From contig NZ_LRVM01000004.1 in assembly GCF_001571775.1 (NCBI RefSeq), positions 62,001 to 126,000 of the forward strand: DNA of 64,000 nt, read 5' to 3'. A program made the position numbers and the translations under genes. Of the stretch, positions 54,653 through 62,888 are shown piece by piece; the first letter of the stretch is position 1; each line of letters starts with the position of its first letter. The stretch comes from Anaerotignum neopropionicum. Its GTDB lineage: Bacteria > Bacillota > Clostridia > Lachnospirales > Anaerotignaceae. The notes below the pieces were generated by a model, which was not told the origin of the DNA, made no database searches, and saw only the letters and a list, made by a program, of their open reading frames with translations.

Positions 54653-55926
54653 TCCCATTGCTCTTAGTTTGTATGTTTGGATTATTACTGGCAGGTTTTC
54701 CTATGTTTATGTCTTTGATTGTAGCGGCAGCTGCGGTTCTGTTGGTATACTTCCCACTGGTAAACCCTATTATTTTAGCACAGCAGTTAATTAGCGGCAT
54801 TTCATCATCTGTGCTATTGGCCGTACCTATGTTTATTTTTTCGGCTGATATTATGTGTGCCGGTCAAATTTCTCGTCGTTTGCTGGATTTTGTTGGTTCC
54901 TTGATAGGACATATCAGCGGCGGCTTGGGGGTTTCTACGGCTGCAACTTGTACCTTGTTTGGTGCGATTTCCGGATCCACACAGGCAACGGTAGTGGCCG
55001 TTGGAAAACCAATGAAGGCAACCATGGTAGAAGAAGGATATGAGGAAGAAGATGCCGTTGGTTTAATCATCAATTCTGCAAATATTGCACTTTTGATTCC
55101 GCCAAGTGTAATTATGATTATGTATTGTGTTGTAACAGGCACATCTGTAGCCGAGTTATTTATGGCAGGTATTGGTCCTGGTTTGGTGTTGTTCCTTTTG
55201 TTTGCGGGGTATGCGGTAATTCGCGCAAAAATCAAAAAAACACCAAAGGAAAAGAAATGCACCTGGAGTGAAAGAGGCGTTGCCTTTAAGCGTGCGCTTA
55301 TTTCCTTGGGCTTTCCCGCAATTATTTTAGGCGGTATTTATTCGGGTATTTTCAGCCCTACAGAGTCTGCTGCAATTTCTGTATTATATGCCGTGGTTGT
55401 TGAGGTTTTTGTATATAGATCTATTCGTATCAAGGATCTTCCTTTGATTGCAAAATCAACGGGTATGCTGACAGCTACAATTTTCATTTTGGTAGCCTGT
55501 GGGCAGGCATTCTCTTGGGTGATCTCTTACGCACAAATCCCTCAGTTGCTCACCTCTGCGCTGTTGGGGGATGCACCCACCCAACTCCAGGTTTTGATTT
55601 GGGTAACGGTATTTTTCTTTATTGGCTGTATGTTTGCCGATCAGCTTGTGGTTATTATGATTTTAACACCGATTTTTTACCCAATTGCAATGGCGGCAGG
55701 AATTGACCCGATTCACCTGGGATTAATTATTTCTGTTCAGTGTGCAATTGGTTCTGCAACCCCTCCATTTGGATGTAACATTTTTACAGCAAGTGCCATT
55801 TTCAATCTGCCATATCTAAAAGTTGTAAAAGGCGTTCCGGCATATTTAATTCTTGCTGCGCTTGCTTCCATTTTGTTCATCTTGGTTCCGGAAACTGCAA
55901 CTTGGTTCTATCACCTGGTTTATTGA
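54649..55926 (+). CDS. TRAP transporter large membrane subunit (DctM type)
   Basis: 425 aa, about 12 membrane segments. GQISRRLLDFVGSLIGHISG, STAATCTLFGAISGSTQATV and SANIALLIPPSVIMIMYCVV are typical DctM motifs; ADQLVVIMILTPIFYPIAM and CAIGSATPPFGCNIFTAS lie near the end. Na+-driven carrier that works with the binding protein at 55943. Substrate probably ectoine/hydroxyectoine by context. Confidence 0.92.
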   Translation: MIPLLLVCMFGLLLAGFPMFMSLIVAAAAVLLVYFPLVNPIILAQQLISGISSSVLLAVPMFIFSADIMCAGQISRRLLDFVGSLIGHISGGLGVSTAATCTLFGAISGSTQATVVAVGKPMKATMVEEGYEEEDAVGLIINSANIALLIPPSVIMIMYCVVTGTSVAELFMAGIGPGLVLFLLFAGYAVIRAKIKKTPKEKKCTWSERGVAFKRALISLGFPAIILGGIYSGIFSPTESAAISVLYAVVVEVFVYRSIRIKDLPLIAKSTGMLTATIFILVACGQAFSWVISYAQIPQLLTSALLGDAPTQLQVLIWVTVFFFIGCMFADQLVVIMILTPIFYPIAMAAGIDPIHLGLIISVQCAIGSATPPFGCNIFTASAIFNLPYLKVVKGVPAYLILAALASILFILVPETATWFYHLVY

Positions 55927-55942
55927 TAAAGGAGGGAAGCAC

Positions 55943-57001
55943 ATGAAAAAAATTGCATTGCTATTTATATTTATGATATCGGGCTTGATGTCATTAACTG
56001 CGTGTGGCAAAAGTGGAGATATGACAGAAAACGAAGACGTTAAGGTGTGGAAATTTTCTCATGAGGAAAGTGTTGGCAGCATTCAAGATATGTATGCGAT
56101 GAAATTTAAAGAGCAAGTGGAAGAAAGAAGCAATGGGGAGATTAGGGTGGATGTTTACCCTGTAGGTCAGTTGGGTGATGGCGTTGGCGCTGTTGAACTG
56201 ATTCGATATAATGCGGTAAATTTCAGCATTAATAACCCAGCAACCGTTGCAACAATTGTTCCGGAAAATCAGTTATTAAGCTTACAATTTGTTTTTTCTG
56301 ATGATATGGAAGTAAATAGAAGGGTTTTAAATGATGGAAATGCAATAAAAGAGATCAATGAGTTATACAGAGCAAAGGATATTATCCCCTTGGCTTGGTT
56401 CCAAGAAGGGTTCCAGGTAATTACGTCGAACCATCCAATTAATAAACCTGACGATATGAAGGGTTTTAAGCTCAGAGTTATGGCGTCACCTCTTTTGATT
56501 GCATCGTATTCAGCATATGGTGCGAATCCAACGCCTGTTCCTTATATGGAAACTTATAGTAACCTTCAGTTGAATATGATTGATGGGCAGGTAAATCCGG
56601 TGTTTGCTATTGAGGAAATGAAGTTTTACGAGGTTCAGAAGTGTTTAAACTTTTTAAATCAAGAAATATTTGTTGGCACATTTTGCGTAAACCCTGTTTT
56701 TTGGGATAGCTTGACAGAAGAAGAACAGGAAATGGTACTTGATATTACAAATGAACTGGATTCGTATATCTTTGATATACAAAATGAGTATGCTGATTCA
56801 CGCCTGCAAAAGATCATCGACAATAAGCCTCAAATCACTCTAAAAGAATATACGGAAGAAGAACGTAATGTTTTCAAAGAAAAGGCGGTTAGTGGCTATG
56901 ATTGGTATTTAAACCTTGTAGGAGAGAAAGGGCAATCTTTGCTGGATGTGCTGGGAGAAGATATAAAGACAGCAGAACAAACTGTGAGCAGCGAACAATA
57001 A
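55943..57001 (+). CDS. TRAP transporter substrate-binding lipoprotein (DctP type)
   Basis: 352 aa from ATG 55943 (AAAGGAGGG upstream). Lipobox LTACG near residue 21 anchors it to the membrane. DctP features: FKEQVEERSNGEIRVDVYP, GQLGDGVGAVELIR, KPDDMKGFKLRVMASPLL (with the substrate-binding Arg) and YSNLQLNMIDGQVNPVFAIE. It determines the specificity of the import system. Homology to TeaA/UehA could be tested by its aromatic box; I cannot judge it by eye. Confidence 0.9.
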   Translation: MKKIALLFIFMISGLMSLTACGKSGDMTENEDVKVWKFSHEESVGSIQDMYAMKFKEQVEERSNGEIRVDVYPVGQLGDGVGAVELIRYNAVNFSINNPATVATIVPENQLLSLQFVFSDDMEVNRRVLNDGNAIKEINELYRAKDIIPLAWFQEGFQVITSNHPINKPDDMKGFKLRVMASPLLIASYSAYGANPTPVPYMETYSNLQLNMIDGQVNPVFAIEEMKFYEVQKCLNFLNQEIFVGTFCVNPVFWDSLTEEEQEMVLDITNELDSYIFDIQNEYADSRLQKIIDNKPQITLKEYTEEERNVFKEKAVSGYDWYLNLVGEKGQSLLDVLGEDIKTAEQTVSSEQ

Positions 57002-57099
57002 AAGAATATAAATGATATCGAGGTATGCCAGGTGGATTTATTCTGCTTGGCATTCTTCGGAATTTTCCAAAATGTATCTTAAAAAGGCTAGGTGACAAA

Positions 57100-58017
57100 A
57101 TGGCGAGGTTTGGAGCACTATTGGTGGTGTTAGCTTCTATAATATGGTCAACGGGCGGCCCGGTAATAAAAATTTTGCTTGACCATGGATTAACGGAAAA
57201 TGAAATTTTTTTTTCAAAAGCTTTTTTTTGTGTGTTATCAATTGTAGTTTTCGACATGTTATTTGCAAAAAAAATATCTAGAATCAAAAGTAAAAGAGAT
57301 TTACTACTGCTCATCATTTGTGGGGTGGTAGGATATTTATTTTATGGCATGTTTTATGGTTATGCAGTGGGCCGAATTCCAATTAGCGTTGCGGTAATTT
57401 TGGTGTATACGGCACCGGCCTTGGTTACATTGTTTTCTGTTGTTTTTTTTAAGGAAAAATTAACTGGGATAAAAAAAACTTGTCTTTTTTTGATTATGCT
57501 TGGCTGTATTTTGGTGACGGGAGTTTTCAATGAAGGTTTGGGAAGGCTTTCGTTTGCAGGAGTTTTATGGGGGGTGGCCTCAGGCGTATGCTTCGCTGTA
57601 TATAGCATTACTTCGTCAGTGATGATGAAAAAGTACGATGCATGGACAGTGACTACTTATAATTTTATATTTTCCTTGGCGGCAATATCATTTATGGTAG
57701 ATATTCCACAGGCCCTAGGGAAGGTTTTTGCAGATCGTACGTTGCTACTTACTTGTATTTATTTTGCTGTATTTTGCGGCACCATTTCAAATTTGGTATA
57801 TGTAAAAGCAATGGAGTATATTCCAGCATCCACTGCCGCGATGATCACAACCATTGAACCAACAACAACTTGTATGATTGGCTTTGTTTTCTTTAATGAG
57901 GAAATCAATTTATTCAAAATTATAGGGGTTTTGTTGATTGTGGCGGCTGTGATTCGGCTGAATTATAATAAAGCTGCTAACATACAAAATGTTTTGGAAG
58001 GGGAGAATTTGTTATGA
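57100..58017 (+). CDS. EamA/DMT-family transporter
   Basis: 305 aa from ATG 57100 (AGGTGAC upstream), ten membrane segments, two EamA repeats. ASIIWSTGGPVIKILLDHGL and VILVYTAPALVTLFSVVFF belong to the first, GVASGVCFAVYSITSSVMMK and PASTAAMITTIEPTTTCMIG to the second. DMT exporters move metabolites out; here it might export an amine or toxic intermediate, or be a second importer. The stop overlaps eutA by four bases, so it belongs to the operon. Confidence 0.85.
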   Translation: MARFGALLVVLASIIWSTGGPVIKILLDHGLTENEIFFSKAFFCVLSIVVFDMLFAKKISRIKSKRDLLLLIICGVVGYLFYGMFYGYAVGRIPISVAVILVYTAPALVTLFSVVFFKEKLTGIKKTCLFLIMLGCILVTGVFNEGLGRLSFAGVLWGVASGVCFAVYSITSSVMMKKYDAWTVTTYNFIFSLAAISFMVDIPQALGKVFADRTLLLTCIYFAVFCGTISNLVYVKAMEYIPASTAAMITTIEPTTTCMIGFVFFNEEINLFKIIGVLLIVAAVIRLNYNKAANIQNVLEGENLL

Positions 58018-58736
58018 ATGATATGAATTATGGAGATAAAGGGAAAATAGGGCTGATTTATCCTTCAGCAGGATGGGTTATGGAACCAGAATTGAATGAA
58101 ATGGCACCAGAGGGGATTTCTATCCAAGCAACAAGGGTTCCCTTGGGAAAAACTGATGTAGAAGGGCTGAACAAGTTACTGTTAAGCATACAAGAGGCAG
58201 GCGAACTGTTGTCACATATCCCTACGGATATTATTTTATTGGGGTGTACCAGTGCAAGCTTTATTAATGGCGTGGCTTATGAAAAACAAATGATTGCTGA
58301 TATGGAGGAACGAACAAATATTAAATTTACCACAACCTCTACCTCAGTAATCAATGCATTAAGGAATATGAATATTAAAAAAGTGGCAGTTGCAACGCCT
58401 TATATTGATGAAGTAAACGTAAAAGCAGAGCTTTATTTGAAGGAAAATGATATTGAAGTATGTAGTATGAAGGGCATGGGCTTGATTACAGACAGTCAGA
58501 TTGACGCAGTGAAACTGGATGAAGTATATCGGTTTTGTTTTGATGCCGATTGTGAAGAGGCGGAAGCATTACTAATTTTATGTACGGGGCTTAGAACCAT
58601 ACCAATTATAGAGAGATTAGAAAAAAAATTGAACAAGCCGGTGATTACGGCAATTCAGGCTTCTATGTGGAATGCTTTGCGTTGTATTCATATTAATGAC
58701 CACGTGAAAGGGTATGGAGCTCTCTTTGAAAAGTAA
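58014..58736 (+). CDS. eutA: EutA-like Asp/Glu racemase-family protein (maleate isomerase type)
   Basis: 240 aa. GLIYPSAGWVMEPELNEM opens the arylmalonate decarboxylase/maleate isomerase fold, with LLGCTSASFING and ILCTGLRTIPIIE giving the two catalytic Cys. EutA is the first gene of ectoine clusters in proteobacteria (function there: hydroxyectoine stereochemistry or isomerisation, not fully settled). Overlaps the EamA gene by four bases. EutB and EutC, which normally accompany it, are not in the window. Confidence 0.72.
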   Translation: MNDMNYGDKGKIGLIYPSAGWVMEPELNEMAPEGISIQATRVPLGKTDVEGLNKLLLSIQEAGELLSHIPTDIILLGCTSASFINGVAYEKQMIADMEERTNIKFTTTSTSVINALRNMNIKKVAVATPYIDEVNVKAELYLKENDIEVCSMKGMGLITDSQIDAVKLDEVYRFCFDADCEEAEALLILCTGLRTIPIIERLEKKLNKPVITAIQASMWNALRCIHINDHVKGYGALFEK

Positions 58737-58750
58737 ATGGAAACTTTGAA

Positions 58751-59236
58751 ATGATGAAGGGTGGGAATGTTTTGTACATTAGACCATTAGAAGAAGGCGA
58801 TATCAAGACGGTGAGAGAAATTTTAGCACAGGGAGCGCCCTTTGTGGCATCTTATAATAATTATATATATTGGATGCTTGGAAAATATTTTCCGTCTACT
58901 TGCCTTGTGGCAGAAAAAAACGGTCAAATTATAGGATATATAGGAGCTCTTTTATCTATGGAAAAACAAAAGATATTTGTTTGGCAAATCGCTGTAAACT
59001 CCAATGAAAGAGGCCAGCAGATTGGGAGAAGGTTGCTGGAAAACATTATGACTGCAGCAAAGAAAATGGGAATTGACGAGCTGGAAATTGCTATTGATGA
59101 TGACAATATTATTTGCCAATGTATGGTTAAAAAATTAGTACAGGATTTGGAAGGTACAATAACAGAGAAAGAAAAATATAAGGATGAGGGCTTTCGTGAA
59201 ACGGTATATTGCGTTTTCATTGGAAAGAACCAATGA
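58751..59236 (+). CDS. EctA-like GNAT acetyltransferase (2,4-diaminobutyrate acetyltransferase family)
   Basis: 162 aa as drawn; a TTG at 58772 with a GGGTGGGA site may be the real start, giving 155 aa. It matches EctA blocks: YIRPLEEGDIKTVREIL, then YNNYIYWMLGKYFPSTCLVA (compare 'Y-x-Y-L-L-L-C-T-H-F-x-D-T-x-V-V-A'), KIFVWQIAVN (FVWQVAV), RGQQIGRRLLE (acetyl-CoA loop). EctA makes N-acetyl-diaminobutyrate in ectoine synthesis. No ectB or ectC is here, so an EctA in a catabolic cluster is unexpected. It may make an acetylated inducer, or assist degradation. Confidence 0.75.
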   Translation: MMKGGNVLYIRPLEEGDIKTVREILAQGAPFVASYNNYIYWMLGKYFPSTCLVAEKNGQIIGYIGALLSMEKQKIFVWQIAVNSNERGQQIGRRLLENIMTAAKKMGIDELEIAIDDDNIICQCMVKKLVQDLEGTITEKEKYKDEGFRETVYCVFIGKNQ

Positions 59237-59318
59237 ATAAGGATGGCCTGCTGTAATAGAATTGCTAAATGCAGAAACAATAAAATCGCTTCCAGAGCAT
59301 TTCATAGGAGTAGCGCAA

Positions 59319-59580
59319 AGTTTGTGTAAACCTCTAAACTGATGCAAGAAAAATTACTCGGTTTGGAGGTTTATTTATGGCAAAAAAAATGATAGCTCTC
59401 AAAAAGCAGCAATGAGATAAATGATGCAGGAATATCTGAAAAACAATGATATCCGCAGTAAGGACGGTACCCATGTATGGAGGGTTCCCGCTAATCAAAT
59501 TGAGGGCTCTGTCAAGTGTACAGATGCTGTTACCTACGAGAAACGCCACGCCGTTGCAAAGCTCCGCGGTCTTGCATAGT
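59319..59580 (+). pseudogene. IS256-family transposase N-terminal relic
   Basis: ATG at 59377 after GGAGG; reads MAKK, then slips at a run of eight A to DSSQKAAMR, stop, MMQEYLKNNDIRSKDGT, the usual start of IS256-type (Mutator) transposases. The frame then departs (HVWRVPANQIEGS) and ends near 59580. A left-end-like sequence precedes it (AAACCTCTAAACT / GGTTTGGAGGTTT, near 59328-59373). The rest of the transposase is missing. Confidence 0.6.
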
Positions 59581-59880
59581 TATAGATGGTCAGCAAAATG
59601 GTTTTGCCATTTAGCTTTTCTGCTAAAATAAAATCCTTTATGATATGGCTGTTGGTGGGATCAAGGTCGCTGGTGGGTTCATCCAAACAGAGCAGCGCTG
59701 GTTCATACAGTAGTGCTTTAATATTGAGCCGCGTCTTTATGCCCTTGGAATACTATGAAACACGATTATCAATGATTCCCACGGCGGCCAACAGTTCTTT
59801 TGTTGCGTTCATTTTTTCAGCTTTTTTCAGCGTCGTTTCTTGCAGTAACGGCCATGGGGGATGACACTGCGCCATCGGTG
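59581..59880 (-). pseudogene. ABC-transporter ATPase fragment
   Basis: Minus-strand frame reads MNATKELLAAVGIIDNRVS, stop, YSKGIKTRLNIKALLYEPAL then LCLDEPTSDLDPTNSHIIKD, i.e. a degenerate signature segment and the Walker B/D-loop, without the Walker A half. One internal stop. Remains of an antibiotic/lantibiotic-type ABC exporter; ends before the FetB gene. Confidence 0.65.
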
Positions 59881-59903
59881 CTGCAAAAAAAGATTTTTCT
59901 TTT

Positions 59904-60680
59904 TTAAGTAAACTTTATTTGGTTTTGTTTGTTATAAAGAGTTCTGTATCCAAAAAATAAGGAGCAAAATACTGCTAGGCAAACCACTGCGGTAATTGCT
60001 ATCATAATAGCGATTTGATACATAATTGCTGTTGTTGGTAATGTCCCCGATAGGATTTGGCCTGTCATCATGCCGGGAAGGGAGATGATCCCCATGCCCA
60101 GTAAGGAGTTGAGCGTAGGCAGCAATGCCGTTTCCACTGCTTTGTTTACAAAGGGCAGCAAAATATTTTTTGGGGCAGCACCCATATAAAGTAATGTATC
60201 AATTTGGGTTTTCTGGATTGTGATATTTTCGTGAAAGGTTTTCAGCCCAAGACTAACGCCTGTCATGGCATTTCCCATAATCATACCACTGATTGGAATG
60301 GTATACTGGGGATTCCAAAAGCTGACACCAACGACTCCTGTTACAAAAAATAAGATAACAAAAAGACCGCTTAGTGTAAGGGCACATGCAACGATTCGTT
60401 GAAATCGTCGATTGATGCCCTTGTTTCTTGCAAGTGCCGTGTGAATAGACAGGGCAATCATTGCAGAAAGGTACAATAAAACAAATAGTGGGTGAGGATT
60501 CTTAAAAATATAAGTTAATATTAGCCCGGCAAGCACAAGCTGCACACTCATGCGGAAGCTGCCCACAACCAACAATTTACTCTGGTTGATTTTACAGTGT
60601 TTCATTATCGCCAAAACAATCAGTAAAAGCAAATATACTATACCGAATTGCCAAAGATTCAATACAACAATATGATTCAT
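59904..60680 (-). CDS. fetB: FetB-type ABC permease (UPF0014)
   Basis: 258 aa from ATG 60680 (AGGAGATG upstream); earlier in-frame starts lie in fetA. Six to seven membrane segments with GSFRMSVQLVLAGLILTYIF and SGMIMGNAMTGVSLGLKTFH, TQIDTLLYMGAAPKNILLPF and GIISLPGMMTGQILSGTLPT, typical of UPF0014/FetB. Works with the ATPase at 60691 to export iron in E. coli; similar function here is probable. Confidence 0.85.
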   Translation of the reverse strand: MNHIVVLNLWQFGIVYLLLLIVLAIMKHCKINQSKLLVVGSFRMSVQLVLAGLILTYIFKNPHPLFVLLYLSAMIALSIHTALARNKGINRRFQRIVACALTLSGLFVILFFVTGVVGVSFWNPQYTIPISGMIMGNAMTGVSLGLKTFHENITIQKTQIDTLLYMGAAPKNILLPFVNKAVETALLPTLNSLLGMGIISLPGMMTGQILSGTLPTTAIMYQIAIMIAITAVVCLAVFCSLFFGYRTLYNKQNQIKFT

Positions 60681-60690
60681 GTCACATCTC

Positions 60691-61305
60691 CTATTCCATG
60701 TTAATAATTGTATCTGCATAACGCTGTGCCAGCAATTTATCATGGGTTACTGCAATTAAAGTAATTTTGTTTTTTACGCAATACCCCTTTAGGTTAAATA
60801 TAAGCGCCTCTGATGTGGAATCATCAAGTGCGGAGGTGGGTTCGTCCAGCATTAAAACCTTGGGGAGAAAGGACAGACAAATGGCAACGAAAACACGCTG
60901 GCGCTCACCTCCCGAGAGCTCTTGGCAGTTTGTATCCAAAGAAAGGCTGATAGAACATAGCTGCAAAAATTCTGCAATTTTTTCATCTGTTGGGGGGGTT
61001 TGCTCTCGATAGCCATAGAACTGCACGAAATTGTTTCTTATGGTGTTATCAAATAGAAAAACATTCTGAGAAAGCAGTATTACATCACGTCGCAGGAGAA
61101 CCGTGTTATAATTTGCAATGGGCTTTCCGCGATAGTTTATTTCGCCACGGTCGGGGGAAATTGATGCGTTGAGCAGCTTTAGCAGGGTGCTCTTTCCACA
61201 ACCGCTTTTTCCGCAGATAAAAGTGGTACGGCCTTCCTCTATTACGATTTGTTTATAGCTGGCAATGCCCTGAATTTGAACATCATTTAGAGAAAATAAA
61301 TCCAT
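60691..61305 (-). CDS. fetA: FetA-type ABC ATPase
   Basis: 204 aa, AGGAGG before ATG 61305. CGKSGCGKSTLLKLLN is Walker A, LSGGERQRVFVAICLSF the signature, VLMLDEPTSALDDSTSE Walker B, and AVTHDK the H-loop. Short, lacks extra domains, fits YbbL/FetA. The permease starts ten bases after its stop. Divergent from a PadR gene with a shared 90-base promoter region. Confidence 0.88.
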   Translation of the reverse strand: MDLFSLNDVQIQGIASYKQIVIEEGRTTFICGKSGCGKSTLLKLLNASISPDRGEINYRGKPIANYNTVLLRRDVILLSQNVFLFDNTIRNNFVQFYGYREQTPPTDEKIAEFLQLCSISLSLDTNCQELSGGERQRVFVAICLSFLPKVLMLDEPTSALDDSTSEALIFNLKGYCVKNKITLIAVTHDKLLAQRYADTIINME

Positions 61306-61314
61306 AAATCCTCC

Positions 61315-61373
61315 TTGTCTATTTTAATAAAATATGTTATAATGTTATCGGAAATCAATATCGGTTTTCGATA
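61315..61373 (+). promoter_or_regulatory. padR promoter and candidate operator
   Basis: TTGTCT, 17-base spacer, TATAAT (61315-61343). TATCGGAAA and TTTTCGATA (61346-61373) form an imperfect inverted repeat at the transcription start. Likely autorepression, perhaps also of fetAB on the other strand. Confidence 0.6.
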
Positions 61374-61398
61374 CAAGTATAGCATAGGAGGTACTAAA

Positions 61399-61704
61399 AT
61401 GCAAGAACCAGTTTTGAGAAAATTATTCCTGGCCTTTATACAAGTTCATATTTTGCATCATGCAAAAAAAGAGCCCATTTATGGCGCTTGGATGATAGAG
61501 GAATTAAAACGTCATGGGTATGAAATCAGTGCGGGAACATTGTACCCTATCTTTCACAATCTTGAAAAGGACGGACTGTTGAGCTGGGAAAATAAAACAA
61601 TCTCAGGCAAGATTAGAAAATATTATTCAATTACGGAAAAGGGTGTTTCAGTTTTGGAGCAGGCGAAGGAGAAAATTACTGAGTTAAAGGGAGAAATTAA
61701 TTAA
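61399..61704 (+). CDS. PadR-family transcriptional regulator
   Basis: 101 aa from ATG 61399 (AGGAGG upstream). Short PadR winged HTH: HAKKEPIYGAWMIEELKRHG, ISAGTLYPIFHNLEKDGLL, ISGKIRKYYSITEKGVSVLE. Ligand-responsive repressor of transporters; adjacent divergent fetAB is the obvious target. Confidence 0.88.
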   Translation: MQEPVLRKLFLAFIQVHILHHAKKEPIYGAWMIEELKRHGYEISAGTLYPIFHNLEKDGLLSWENKTISGKIRKYYSITEKGVSVLEQAKEKITELKGEIN

Positions 61705-62478
61705 TCCTCCTTTGGTTGATTTTGCGCAACAGCCCAAGGAAATGTTGTGATGGGCAATAAGATTCTCTTGATGGTTTTGAAAATATATGAAAGAATTAGA
61801 CAAGCGTTGCTTCACTGGGCTGATGCTTTTGTTTTAAAGTATGGAATTTTTAATGCTTCTTTAAGATCAAGTATTAAATATCTAAATCTTGTAAGAACAC
61901 CAATTTTTTTTGCATAATCATCGGTTGGATAAATCAATTCCCGTTACTTAATCGCCTATTTTTGAAAATTTTTTGGTGTATATACCAGGGCTACATACAA
62001 TGTCAAGAAGCGAAGGATAATCGTTGGGGGCAAAAGCCTGTTATCCATGCGACAAATTTTCTATAAATTCTAAGTTTGTGTTTGTGCTTTTAAACTGTGG
62101 GACAAGGCGGTTTCTAAACATTTGCTTGGAAATATATTTGTCATTTTAAAAGACCTATTCTGATTTTGTGTAAAGCGGTGATTTTTTTAAAATTGTATTC
62201 ATGCATTAAGCATGATTTTTTTTTCTTTCGTGAGCAAAAAAAGCCGTAGATTTTACGCTACGACTAATCTTTCAAAAGATAAAGAATAATTTAGAGTAAA
62301 AAAATCAATAATTAGGTACAAAAATTATAATGCAAGAAGCAGTGAGTGTTTCATTAAATTAATTTATTGTTTCATAGTAAAATCAAATTAAACGAAATAA
62401 AAAATCCATAGAAATTTTTCTGTGTTAAGATTGAATCACCACAAACCAAACTTAACAGAAAGTACAATCACTATGGAA
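61705..62478. other. Gene-poor stretch
   Basis: No intact gene. A 44-codon minus-strand open piece (61812-61945, reads RELIYPTDDYAKKIGVLTRF then LKEALKIPYFKTKASAQ, stop) is protein-like and may be the tail of a lost gene. A small terminator TCATGC/GCATGA plus T-run lies at 62199-62224. A few other short inverted repeats. Confidence 0.45.
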
Positions 62479-62481
62479 CAT

Positions 62482-62645
62482 CTTGGGCAGTGAGGGGTCA
62501 TCACTTTGCTGCGCAAAGCTGTCCTTTTGCAGATGGCACTACTTTGCCATTGCAACCTTGACCCCGATACAAACCTCATGAATATGCGGTTTGTACGTAA
62601 GTTTTTGGGCTTGATTTTACAAAAAGCAAGCAGGTTTGGGCGGGG
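62482..62645 (+). repeat. Second copy of the dispersed structured repeat
   Basis: Follows the right part of 10960-11125: GCAGTGAGGGGTCATCACTT, the GCGCAAAGC hairpin, CTTTGCC-TTGCAA-CTTGA, an inverted pair (ACAAACCTCAT / ATGCGGTTTGT) at the place of CCGCAT/ATGCGG in the first copy, and GGTTTGGGC at the end. Stems are kept although bases differ, suggesting a folded RNA or DNA. Only one repeat unit here. Confidence 0.6.
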
Positions 62646-62668
62646 TCCGAGGTTCTTCGACAGGCTGC

Positions 62669-62697
62669 GTCGATTTCATTTGGAATCGACTTTTTTT
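62669..62697 (+). terminator. Terminator after the repeat
   Basis: GTCGATT / AATCGAC, 8-base loop, seven T. Marks the end of whatever is transcribed through the repeat. Confidence 0.65.
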
Positions 62698-62794
62698 ATT
62701 TGAAAATAATTGGTTCGGTAATAAGCAGATAACTGTTAAAAGTTGAATAAAATGGAAATAATTATTAAAGTTTAATGGTTCAACTGGAAAATAC

Positions 62795-62854
62795 TTGACA
62801 GATTAATTTTAATTTATTATAATCATTGTTGCAAATGCGAATAGTTTGCATTTG
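62795..62854 (+). promoter_or_regulatory. Promoter and metalloregulator-type operator of the metal ABC operon
   Basis: TTGACA, 17-base spacer, TATAAT (62795-62823), consensus. CAAATGC-N9-GCATTTG (62832-62854), also readable as AATGCGAA-N3-TTTGCATT, overlaps the start site; this size and place fit a Zur/Fur-family repressor. Confidence 0.7.
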
Positions 62855-62888
62855 ACACAACAATAATTTCAAAGGGAGGAGTATAGAA

